Positions 1 through 10,031 of a DNA stretch of 64,000 bases are shown in pieces. A model generated the notes under the pieces. It made no database searches. It had not been told where the DNA came from and saw nothing but the letters and a program-made list of their open reading frames with translations. This DNA is from Auanema rhodensis (taxonomy: Eukaryota; Nematoda; Chromadorea; Rhabditida; Rhabditidae). The stretch spans positions 24,334,476 to 24,398,475 of the forward strand of contig OZ059894.1 of the NCBI GenBank assembly GCA_964057225.1, in the 5' to 3' direction. How positions within the stretch are numbered: the first letter of the stretch is position 1; every line of letters begins with the position of its first letter. The position numbers were made by a program, and so were the translations under genes.

Positions 1-1781
1 TGCACTTGGTATGTAACTCGCTTCACGTGAAAGATGAAGAGATGCGGTTTTCAAAATTAGATTCCCTATGTCCATATTAGTCTAAAAACAAATTTTTATT
101 GATATTGGTTCATGGTAACCATGACTTTGAAATTTACGTGAACTTTAATTTATGCTAATTAAATGTACACGTGATGTGCACTTGGTATGTAACTCGCTTC
201 ACGTGAAAGATAAAGAGATGCGGTTTTCAAAATTAGATTCCCCATGTCCATATTAGTCTAAAAACAAATTTTTATTGATATTGGTGCATGGTAACCATGA
301 CTTTGAAATTTACGTGAACTTTAATTTATGCTAATTAAATGTACACGTGATGTGCACTTGGTATGTAACTCGCTTCACGTGAAAGATGAAGAGATGCGGT
401 TTTCAAAATTAGATTCCCTATGTCCATATTAGTCTAAAAACAAATTTTTATTGATATTGGTTCATGGTAACCATGACTTTGAAATTTACGTGAACTTTAA
501 TTTATGCTAATTAAATGTACACGTGATGGGCACTTGGTATGTAACTCGCTTCACGTGAAAGATAAAGAGATGCGGTTTTCAAAATTAGATTCCCCATGTC
601 CATATTAGTCTAAAAACAAATTTTGATTGATATTGGTGCATGGTAACCATGACTTTGAAATTTACGTGAACTTCAATTTATGCTAATTAAATGTACACGT
701 GATGTGCACTTGGTATGTAACTCGCTTCACGTGAAAGATGAAGAGATGCGGTTTTCAAAATTAGATTCCCTATGTCCATATTAGTCTAAAAACAAATTTT
801 TATTGATATTGGTTCATGGTAACCATGACTTTGAAATTCACGTGAACTTTAATTTATGCTAATTAAATGTACACGTGATGTGCACTTGGTATGTAACTCG
901 CTTCACGTGAAAGATAAAGAGATGCGGTTTTCAAAATTAGATTCCCCATGTCCATGTTAGTCTAAAAACAAATTTCTATTGATATTGGTGCATGGTAACC
1001 ATGACTTTGAAATTTACGTGAACTTTAATTTATGCTAATTAAATGTACACGTGATGTGCACTTGGTATGTAACTCGCTTCACGTGAAAGATAAAAAGATG
1101 CGGTTTTCAAAATTAAATTTCCCATGTCCATATTAGTCTAAAAAAAAATTTTTATTGATATTGGTGCATGGTAACCATGACTTTGAAATTTACGTGAACT
1201 TTAATTTATGCTAATTAAATGTACACGTGATGTGCACTTGGTATGTAACTCGCTTCACGTGAAAGATAAAGAGATGCGGTTTTCAAATATAGATTCCCCA
1301 TGTCCATATTAGTCTAAAAACAAATTTTTATTGATATTGGTTCATGGTAACCATGACTTTGAAATTTACGTGAACTTTAATTTATGCTAATTAAATGTAC
1401 ACGTGATGGGCACTTGGTATGTAACTCGCTTCACGTGAAAGATAAAGAGATGCGGTTTTCAAAATTAGATTCCCCATGTCCATATTAGTCTAAAAACAAA
1501 TTTTTATTGATATTGGTGCATGGTAACCATGACTTTGAAATTTACGTGAACTTTAATTTATGCTAATTAAATGTACACGTGATGGGCACTTGGTATGTAA
1601 CTCGCTTCACGTGAAAGATAAAGAGATGCGGTTTTCAAAATTAGATTCCCCATGTCCATATTAGTCTAAAAACAAATTTTTATTGATATTGGTGCATGGT
1701 AACCATGACTTTGAAATTTACGTGAACTTTAATTTATGCTAATTAAATGTACACGTGATGTGCACTTGGTATGTAACTCGC

Positions 1782-1791
1782 TTCACGTGAA
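1782..1791. other. 10-bp perfect palindrome around CACGTG (monomer 22-31)
   Basis: The sequence ttcacgtgaa is self-complementary and centred on the E-box/G-box core CACGTG. It recurs once per monomer. It is altered by C26T (catgtg) in the 6-mer family near 14.4-17 kb and 23.5-28 kb, by G29T (cacgtt) near 33-35 kb and 42.6 kb, and by G29A near 34.8 and 42.4 kb. CACGTG is a known core site for bHLH and plant bZIP proteins. Binding here is only a possibility. Confidence 0.8.
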
Positions 1792-1869
1792 AGATAAAGA
1801 GATGCGGTTTTCAAAATTAGATTCCCCATGTCCATATTAGTCTAAAAACAAATTTTTATTGATATTGGT

Positions 1870-1884
1870 TCATGGTAACCATGA
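1870..1884. other. 7-bp inverted repeat with BstEII site (monomer 110-124)
   Basis: Arms tcatggt and accatga flank a single central A, making a compact dyad; the inner GGTAACC is a BstEII site. Position 110 is the main T/G polymorphism of the array, and G shortens the arms to 6 bp. Five monomers lose the site through G115A (catgataacc), near 31,441, 36,370, 37,074, 43,937 and 44,641. A BstEII digest should therefore give a strong 176-bp ladder. Confidence 0.85.
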
Positions 1885-1903
1885 CTTTGAAATTTACGTG
1901 AAC

Positions 1904-1923
1904 TTTAATTTATGCTAATTAAA
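1904..1923. other. AT-only dyad, 7-bp arms, 6-nt loop (monomer 144-163)
   Basis: Arms tttaatt and aattaaa enclose the loop tatgct, so the segment could form a short hairpin or a symmetric protein site. T146C (cttcaat) breaks one pair in many copies, and A148G (tttagttt) breaks one pair in the copies near 41.7, 49.2, 54.5 and 60.0 kb. No function is shown by the sequence. Confidence 0.7.
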
Positions 1924-1927
1924 TGTA

Positions 1928-1933
1928 CACGTG
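1928..1933. other. Second CACGTG site (monomer 168-173)
   Basis: A second CACGTG lies just before the monomer junction. Read on the minus strand, positions 175 to 168 give ATCACGTG, which fits the RTCACRTG consensus of the budding-yeast CDEI element bound by Cbf1. An ApaLI-type GTGCAC palindrome spans the junction 3 bp further on and is lost where position 1 is G (gatgggcac) or position 4 changes. The CDEI match is 8 bp and may be chance. Confidence 0.6.
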
Positions 1934-2112
1934 ATGTGCACTTGGTATGTAACTCGCTTCACGTGAAAGATAAAGAGATGCGGTTTTCAAAATTAGATTC
2001 CCCATGTCCATATTAGTCTAAAAACAAATTTTTATTGATATTGGTTCATGGTAACCATGACTTTGAAATTCACGTGAACTTCAATTTATGCTAATTAAAT
2101 GTACACGTGATG

Positions 2113-4224
2113 TGCACTTGGTATGTAACTCGCTTCACGTGAAAGATAAAGAGATGCGGTTTTCAAAATTAGATTCCCCATGTCCATATTAGTCTAAAAA
2201 CAAATTTTTATTGATATTGGTTCATGGTAACCATGACTTTGAAATTTACGTGAACTTCAATTTATGCTAATTAAATGTACACGTGATGTGCACTTGGTAT
2301 GTAACTCGCTTCACGTGAAAGATAAAGAGATGCGGTTTTCAAAATTAGATTCCCCATGTCCATATTAGTCTAAAAACAAATTTTTATTGATATTGGTTCA
2401 TGGTAACCATGACTTTGAACTTTACGTGAACTTCAATTTATGCTAATTAAATGTACACGTGATGTGCACTTGGTATGTAACTCGCTTCACGTGAAAGATG
2501 AAGAGATGCGGTTTTCAAAATTAGATTCCCTATGTCCATATTAGTCTAGAAACAAATTTTTATTGATATTGGTTCATGGTAACCATGACTTTGAAATTTA
2601 CGTGAACTTTAATTTAATGCTAATTAAATATACACGTGATGTGCACTTGGTATGTAACTCGCTTCACGTGAAAGATAAAGAGATGCGGTTTTCAAAATTA
2701 GATTCCCCATGTCCATATTAGTCTAAAAACAAATTTTTATTGATATTGGTTCATGGTAACCATGACTTTGAAATTTACGTGAACTTTAATTTATGCTAAT
2801 TAAATGTACACGTGATGTGCACTTGGTATGTAACTCGCTTCACGTGAAAGATAAAGAGATGCGGTTTTCAAAATTAGATTCCCCATGTCCATATTAGTCT
2901 AAAAACAAATTTTTATTGATATTGGTTCATGGTAACCATGACTTTGAAATTTACGTGAACTTTAATTTATGCTAATTAAATGTACACGTGATGTGCACTT
3001 GGTATGTAACTCGTTTCACGTGAAAGATAAAGAGATGCGGTTTTCAAAATTAGATTCCCCATGTCCATATTAGTCTAAAAACAAATTTTTATTGATATTG
3101 GTGCATGGTAACCATGACTTTGAAATTTACGTGAACTTTAATTTATGCTAATTAAATGTACACGTGATGTGCCCTTGGTATGTAACTCGCTTCACGTGAA
3201 AGATAAAGAGATGCGGTTTTCAAAATTAGATTCCCCATGTCCATATTAGTCTAAAAACAAATTTTTATTGATATTGGTTCATGGTAACCATGACTTTGAA
3301 ATTTACGTGAACTTTAATTTATGCTAATTAAATGTACACGTGATGTGCTCTTGGTATGTAACTCGCTTCACGTGAAAGATAAAGAGATGCGGTTTTCAAA
3401 ATTAGATTCCCCATGTCCATATTAGTCTAAAAACAAATTTTTATTGATATTGGTTCATGGTAACCATGACTTTGAAATTTACGTGAACTTCAATTTATGC
3501 TAATTAAATGTACACGTGATGTGCACTTGGTATGTAACTCGCTTCACGTGAAAGATGAAGAGATGCGGTTTTCAAAATTAGATTCCCTATGTCCATATTA
3601 GTCTAAAAACAAATTTTTATTGATATTGGTTCATGGTAACCATGACTTTGAAATTTACGTGAACTTTAATTTATGCTAATTAAATGTACACGTGATGTGC
3701 ACTTGGTATGTAACTCGCTTCACGTGAAAGATAAAGAGATGCGGTTTTCAAAATTAGATTCCCCATGTCCATATTAGTCTAAAAACAAATTTCTATTGAT
3801 ATTGGTGCATGGTAACCATGACTTTGAAATTTACGTGAACTTTAATTTATGCTAATTAAATGTACACGTGATGTGCACTTGGTATGTAACTCGCTTCACG
3901 TGAAAGATAAAAAGATGCGGTTTTCAAAATTAAATTTCCCATGTCCATATTAGTCTAAAAAAAATTTTTATTGATATTGGTGCATGGTAACCATGACTTT
4001 GAAATTTACGTGAACTTTAATTTATGCTAATTAAATGTACACGTGATGTGCACTTGGTATGTAACTCGCTTCACGTGAAAGATAAAGAGATGCGGTTTTC
4101 AAATATAGATTCCCCATGTCCATATTAGTCTAAAAACAAATTTTTATTGATATTGGTTCATGGTAACCATGACTTTGAAATTTACGTGAACTTTAATTTA
4201 TGCTAATTAAATGTACACGTGATG
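2113..4224 (+). repeat. 12-monomer block, copy 1 of 3
   Basis: This 2,112-bp block has the same ordered variants as 10208-12319 and 19361-21472. They are T146C; A132C with T146C; the 177-bp insertion monomer with ctagaaac; two plain; C21T; A4C; A4T; G36/T67; T96C; the 8-A 175-bp monomer; and aaatatag. The +1 and -1 length variants both sit at matching places in all three. Copies 2 and 3 lie inside the two large 42-monomer blocks, so copy 1 shows that those blocks derive from domain A. Confidence 0.85.
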
Positions 4225-4927
4225 GGCACTTGGTATGTAACTCGCTTCACGTGAAAGATGAAGAGATGCGGTTTTCAAAATTAGATTCCCTATGTCCATA
4301 TTAGTCTAAAAACAAATTTTTATTGATATTGGTTCATGGTAACCATGACTTTGAAATTTACGTGAACTTTAATTTATGCTAATTAAATGTACACGTGATG
4401 TGCACTTGGTATGTAACTCGCTTCACGTGAAAGATAAAGAGATGCGGTTTTCAAAATTAGATTCCCCATGTCCATATTAGTCTAAAAACAAATTTCTATT
4501 GATATTGGTGCATGGTAACCATGACTTTGAAATTTACGTGAACTTTAATTTATGCTAATTAAATGTACACGTGATGTGCACTTGGTATGTAACTCGCTTC
4601 ACGTGAAAGATAAAAAGATGCGGTTTTCAAAATTAAATTTCCCATGTCCATATTAGTCTAAAAAAAATTTTTATTGATATTGGTGCATGGTAACCATGAC
4701 TTTGAAATTTACGTGAACTTTAATTTATGCTAATTAAATGTACACGTGATGTGCACTTGGTATGTAACTCGCTTCACGTGAAAGATAAAGAGATGCGGTT
4801 TTCAAATATAGATTCCCCATGTCCATATTAGTCTAAAAACAAATTTTTATTGATATTGGTTCATGGTAACCATGACTTTGAAATTTACGTGAACTTTAAT
4901 TTATGCTAATTAAATGTACACGTGATG
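3522..4927 (+). repeat. Tandem 4-monomer duplication (2 x 703 bp)
   Basis: The units 3522-4224 and 4225-4927 carry the same four types in the same order: G36/T67, T96C, G39A/C89A and aaatatag. In both, the third monomer has the same 1-bp loss in its A-run (8 rather than 9 A), giving 703 bp each. The second unit differs at its first base, which is G. The shared private deletion shows a direct duplication. Confidence 0.85.
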
Positions 4928-6511
4928 GGCACTTGGTATGTAACTCGCTTCACGTGAAAGATAAAGAGATGCGGTTTTCAAAATTAGATTCCCCATGTCC
5001 ATATTAGTCTAAAAACAAATTTTTATTGATATTGGTGCATGGTAACCATGACTTTGAAATTTACGTGAACTTTAATTTATGCTAATTAAATGTACACGTG
5101 ATGTGCACTTGGTATGTAACTCGCTTCACGTGAAAGATAAAGAGATGCGGTTTTCAAAATTAGATTCCCCATGTCCATATTAGTCTAAAAACAAATTTTT
5201 ATTGATATTGGTTCATGGTAACCATGACTTTGAAATTTACGTGAACTTTAATTTATGCTAATTAAATGTACACGTGATGTGCACTTGGTATGTAACTCGC
5301 TTCACGTGAAAGATAAAGAGATGCGGTTTTCAAAATTAGATTCCCCATGTCCATATTAGTCTAAAAACAAATTTTTATTGATATTGGTTCATGGTAACCA
5401 TGACTTTGAAATTCACGTGAACTTCAATTTATGCTAATTAAATGTACACGTGATGTGCACTTGGTATGTAACTCGCTTCACGTGAAAGATAAAGAGATGC
5501 GGTTTTCAAAATTAGATTCCCCATGTCCATATTAGTCTAAAAACAAATTTTTATTGATATTGGTTCATGGTAACCATGACTTTGAAATTTACGTGAACTT
5601 CAATTTATGCTAATTAAATGTACACGTGATGTGCACTTGGTATGTAACTCGCTTCACGTGAAAGATAAAGAGATGCGGTTTTCAAAATTAGATTCCCCAT
5701 GTCCATATTAGTCTAAAAACAAATTTTTATTGATATTGGTTCATGGTAACCATGACTTTGAACTTTACGTGAACTTCAATTTATGCTAATTAAATGTACA
5801 CGTGATGTGCACTTGGTATGTAACTCGCTTCACGTGAAAGATGAAGAGATGCGGTTTTCAAAATTAGATTCCCTATGTCCATATTAGTCTAAAAACAAAT
5901 TTTTATTGATATTGGTTCATGGTAACCATGACTTTGAAATTTACGTGAACTTTAATTTATGCTAATTAAATATACACGTGATGTGCACTTGGTATGTAAC
6001 TCGCTTCACGTGAAAGATAAAGAGATGCGGTTTTCAAAATTAGATTCCCCATGTCCATATTAGTCTAAAAACAAATTTTTATTGATATTGGTTCATGGTA
6101 ACCATGACTTTGAAATTTACGTGAACTTTAATTTATGCTAATTAAATGTACACGTGATGTGCACTTGGTATGTAACTCGCTTCACGTGAAAGATAAAGAG
6201 ATGCGGTTTTCAAAATTAGATTCCCCATGTCCATATTAGTCTAAAAACAAATTTTTATTGATATTGGTTCATGGTAACCATGACTTTGAAATTTACGTGA
6301 ACTTTAATTTATGCTAATTAAATGTACACGTGATGTGCACTTGGTATGTAACTCGTTTCACGTGAAAGATAAAGAGATGCGGTTTTCAAAATTAGATTCC
6401 CCATGTCCATATTAGTCTAAAAACAAATTTTTATTGATATTGGTGCATGGTAACCATGACTTTGAAATTTACGTGAACTTTAATTTATGCTAATTAAATG
6501 TACACGTGATG

Positions 6512-6687
6512 TGCCCTTGGTATGTAACTCGCTTCACGTGAAAGATAAAGAGATGCGGTTTTCAAAATTAGATTCCCCATGTCCATATTAGTCTAAAAAC
6601 AAATTTCTATTGATATTGGTGCATGGTAACCATGACTTTGAAATTTACGTGAACTTTAATTTATGCTAATTAAATGTACACGTGATG
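6512..6687 (+). repeat. Chimeric monomer (A4C left part, T96C right part)
   Basis: The left part has gcccttgg (A4C), typical of the monomer after the C21T type. The right part has T96C and G110, typical of a monomer three steps later in the 16-mer. The neighbours fit: C21T precedes it and aaatatag follows directly, with the A4T, G36/T67 and G39A/C89A types missing. This is best explained by an exchange inside the monomer that removed the intervening copies. Confidence 0.65.
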
Positions 6688-7567
6688 TGCACTTGGTATG
6701 TAACTCGCTTCACGTGAAAGATAAAGAGATGCGGTTTTCAAATATAGATTCCCCATGTCCATATTAGTCTAAAAACAAATTTTTATTGATATTGGTTCAT
6801 GGTAACCATGACTTTGAAATTTACGTGAACTTTAATTTATGCTAATTAAATGTACACGTGATGGGCACTTGGTATGTAACTCGCTTCACGTGAAAGATAA
6901 AGAGATGCGGTTTTCAAAATTAGATTCCCCATGTCCATATTAGTCTAAAAACAAATTTTTATTGATATTGGTGCATGGTAACCATGACTTTGAAATTTAC
7001 GTGAACTTTAATTTATGCTAATTAAATGTACACGTGATGTGCACTTGGTATGTAACTCGCTTCACGTGAAAGATAAAGAGATGCGGTTTTCAAAATTAGA
7101 TTCCCCATGTCCATATTAGTCTAAAAACAAATTTTTATTGATATTGGTTCATGGTAACCATGACTTTGAAATTTACGTGAACTTTAATTTATGCTAATTA
7201 AATGTACACGTGATGTGCACTTGGTATGTAACTCGCTTCACGTGAAAGATAAAGAGATGCGGTTTTCAAAATTAGATTCCCCATGTCCATATTAGTCTAA
7301 AAACAAATTTTTATTGATATTGGTTCATGGTAACCATGACTTTGAAATTTACGTGAACTTTAATTTATGCTAATTAAATGTACACGTGATGTGCTCTTGG
7401 TATGTAACTCGCTTCACGTGAAAGATAAAGAGATGCGGTTTTCAAAATTAGATTCCGCATGTCCATATTAGTCTAAAAACAAATTTTTATTGATATTGGT
7501 TCATGGTAACCATGACTTTGAAATTTACGTGAACTTCAATTTATGCTAATTAAATGTACACGTGATG

Positions 7568-9327
7568 TGCACTTGGTATGTAACTCGCTTCACGTGAAAG
7601 ATGAAGAGATGCGGTTTTCAAAATTAGATTCCCTATGTCCATATTAGTCTAAAAACAAATTTTTATTGATATTGGTTCATGGTAACCATGACTTTGAAAT
7701 TTACGTGAACTTTAATTTATGCTAATTAAATGTACACGTGATGTGCACTTGGTATGTAACTCGCTTCACGTGAAAGATAAAGAGATGCGGTTTTCAAAAT
7801 TAGATTCCCCATGTCCATATTAGTCTAAAAACAAATTTCTATTGATATTGGTGCATGGTAACCATGACTTTGAAATTTACGTGAACTTTAATTTATGCTA
7901 ATTAAATGTACACGTGATGTGCACTTGGTATGTAACTCGCTTCACGTGAAAGATAAAAAGATGCGGTTTTCAAAATTAAATTTCCCATGTCCATATTAGT
8001 CTAAAAAAAAATTTTTATTGATATTGGTGCATGGTAACCATGACTTTGAAATTTACGTGAACTTTAATTTATGCTAATTAAATGTACACGTGATGTGCAC
8101 TTGGTATGTAACTCGCTTCACGTGAAAGATAAAGAGATGCGGTTTTCAAATATAGATTCCCCATGTCCATATTAGTCTAAAAACAAATTTTTATTGATAT
8201 TGGTTCATGGTAACCATGACTTTGAAATTTACGTGAACTTTAATTTATGCTAATTAAATGTACACGTGATGGGCACTTGGTATGTAACTCGCTTCACGTG
8301 AAAGATAAAGAGATGCGGTTTTCAAAATTAGATTCCCCATGTCCATATTAGTCTAAAAACAAATTTTTATTGATATTGGTGCATGGTAACCATGACTTTG
8401 AAATTTACGTGAACTTCAATTTATGCTAATTAAATGTACACGTGATGTGCACTTGGTATGTAACTCGCTTCACGTGAAAGATGAAGAGATGCGGTTTTCA
8501 AAATTAGATTCCCTATGTCCATATTAGTCTAAAAACAAATTTTTATTGATATTGGTTCATGGTAACCATGACTTTGAAATTTACGTGAACTTTAATTTAT
8601 GCTAATTAAATGTACACGTGATGTGCACTTGGTATGTAACTCGCTTCACGTGAAAGATAAAGAGATGCGGTTTTCAAAATTAGATTCCCCATGTCCATAT
8701 TAGTCTAAAAACAAATTTCTATTGATATTGGTGCATGGTAACCATGACTTTGAAATTTACGTGAACTTTAATTTATGCTAATTAAATGTACACGTGATGT
8801 GCACTTGGTATGTAACTCGCTTCACGTGAAAGATAAAAAGATGCGGTTTTCAAAATTAAATTTCCCATGTCCATATTAGTCTAAAAAAAAATTTTTATTG
8901 ATATTGGTGCATGGTAACCATGACTTTGAAATTTACGTGAACTTTAATTTATGCTAATTAAATGTACACGTGATGTGCACTTGGTATGTAACTCGCTTCA
9001 CGTGAAAGATAAAGAGATGCGGTTTTCAAATATAGATTCCCCATGTCCATATTAGTCTAAAAACAAATTTTTATTGATATTGGTTCATGGTAACCATGAC
9101 TTTGAAATTTACGTGAACTTTAATTTATGCTAATTAAATGTACACGTGATGGGCACTTGGTATGTAACTCGCTTCACGTGAAAGATAAAGAGATGCGGTT
9201 TTCAAAATTAGATTCCCCATGTCCATATTAGTCTAAAAACAAATTTTTATTGATATTGGTGCATGGTAACCATGACTTTGAAATTTACGTGAACTTTAAT
9301 TTATGCTAATTAAATGTACACGTGATG
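7568..9327 (+). repeat. Tandem 5-monomer duplication (2 x 880 bp)
   Basis: The units 7568-8447 and 8448-9327 carry G36/T67, T96C, G39A/C89A (full 9-A run), aaatatag and a G-starting G110 monomer. The first unit's last monomer has T146C and the second's does not. This is the same type set that forms the 4-mer at 3.5-4.9 kb, duplicated independently with different endpoints. Confidence 0.8.
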
Positions 9328-9679
9328 TGCACTTGGTATGTAACTCGCTTCACGTGAAAGATAAAGAGATGCGGTTTTCAAAATTAGATTCCCCATGTCC
9401 ATATTAGTCTAAAAACAAATTTTTATTGATATTGGTTCATGGTAACCATGACTTTGAAATTTACGTGAACTTTAATTTATGCTAATTAAATGTACACGTG
9501 ATGTGCACTTGGTATGTAACTCGCTTCACGTGAAAGATAAAGAGATGCGGTTTTCAAAATTAGATTCCCCATGTCCATATTAGTCTAAAAACAAATTTTT
9601 ATTGATATTGGTTCATGGTAACCATGACTTTGAAATTTACGTGAACTTTAATTTATGCTAATTAAATGTACACGTGATG

Positions 9680-9855
9680 TGCACTTGGTATGTAACTCGC
9701 TTCACGTGAAAGATAAAGAGATGCGGTTTTCAAAATTAGATTCCCCATGTCCATATTAGTCTAAAAAAAAATTTTTATTGATATTGGTGCATGGTAACCA
9801 TGACTTTGAAATTTACGTGAACTTTAATTTATGCTAATTAAATGTACACGTGATG
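9680..9855 (+). repeat. Chimeric monomer with C89A only
   Basis: The C89A change normally travels with G39A and G60A/C64T in this domain. Here the left half is the common type (g39, g60, c64) while the right half has the continuous 9-A run and G110. The next monomer is the aaatatag type, as expected downstream of a C89A copy. The pattern fits a crossover or conversion endpoint between positions 64 and 89. Confidence 0.6.
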
Positions 9856-10031
9856 TGCACTTGGTATGTAACTCGCTTCACGTGAAAGATAAAGAGATGC
9901 GGTTTTCAAATATAGATTCCCCATGTCCATATTAGTCTAAAAACAAATTTTTATTGATATTGGTTCATGGTAACCATGACTTTGAAATTTACGTGAACTT
10001 TAATTTATGCTAATTAAATGTACACGTGATG

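Larger units (their letters stand above)
1761..1936 (+). repeat. Reference monomer (consensus-like, 176 bp)
   Basis: This copy carries the commonest state at almost every variable site and serves as the coordinate reference for all variants named here. A near-consensus copy I counted (bases 1-176) has 56 G+C, or 31.8%. The reference has five CpG sites (cytosines at 19, 26, 45, 137 and 170) and an A-rich then T-rich tract at 84-97 that could be intrinsically bent. It has dyads at 22-31, 110-124 and 144-163. The main array-wide polymorphisms are position 36 (A or G), 67 (C or T), 110 (T or G) and 146 (T or C). Plus-strand stops begin at positions 14, 28 and 78, one per phase; minus-strand stops end at 23, 51 and 82, again one per phase. 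No reading frame can therefore cross a monomer. Confidence 0.95.
705..3521 (+). repeat. Most complete 16-monomer HOR unit
   Basis: This 2,817-bp unit runs from one G36/T67 monomer to the next full restart at 3522. It holds every diagnostic type of domain A in order. The eleventh monomer (2465-2641) is 177 bp, with an extra A in 'aatttaatgc', a G165A change (aatatac) and 'ctagaaac'. The T135C (attcacg) change also marks copies near 835, 2070 and 5414. The bounds are chosen by restart of the type order and could be rotated. Confidence 0.7.
1..10031 (+). repeat. Domain A: degraded 16-mer HOR region
   Basis: Monomers 1-57 are made from a recognisable ordered set of types. The order is a G36/T67 monomer, a T96C (ctatt) monomer, a monomer with G39A plus G60A/C64T plus C89A, a monomer reading aaatatag at 53-60, one or more monomers starting with G, then several T146C monomers including A132C (gaacttt). 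A G36/T67 monomer, two plain monomers, C21T, A4C and A4T monomers follow, and the set restarts. The order recurs with internal gains and losses of monomers, so this domain looks older or more rearranged than the long blocks to its right. Confidence 0.8.

Noticed and set aside
1-176. Assignment to a known plant centromere family
   Set aside because: The length resembles Brassicaceae (about 176-180 bp) and other plant centromere satellites, but the sequence does not match any I can recall. Length alone is not evidence of kinship.
1785-1790. Promoter or G-box regulatory element
   Set aside because: CACGTG recurs mechanically with the satellite and there is no gene within the window for it to regulate, so I list it as a structural motif only.
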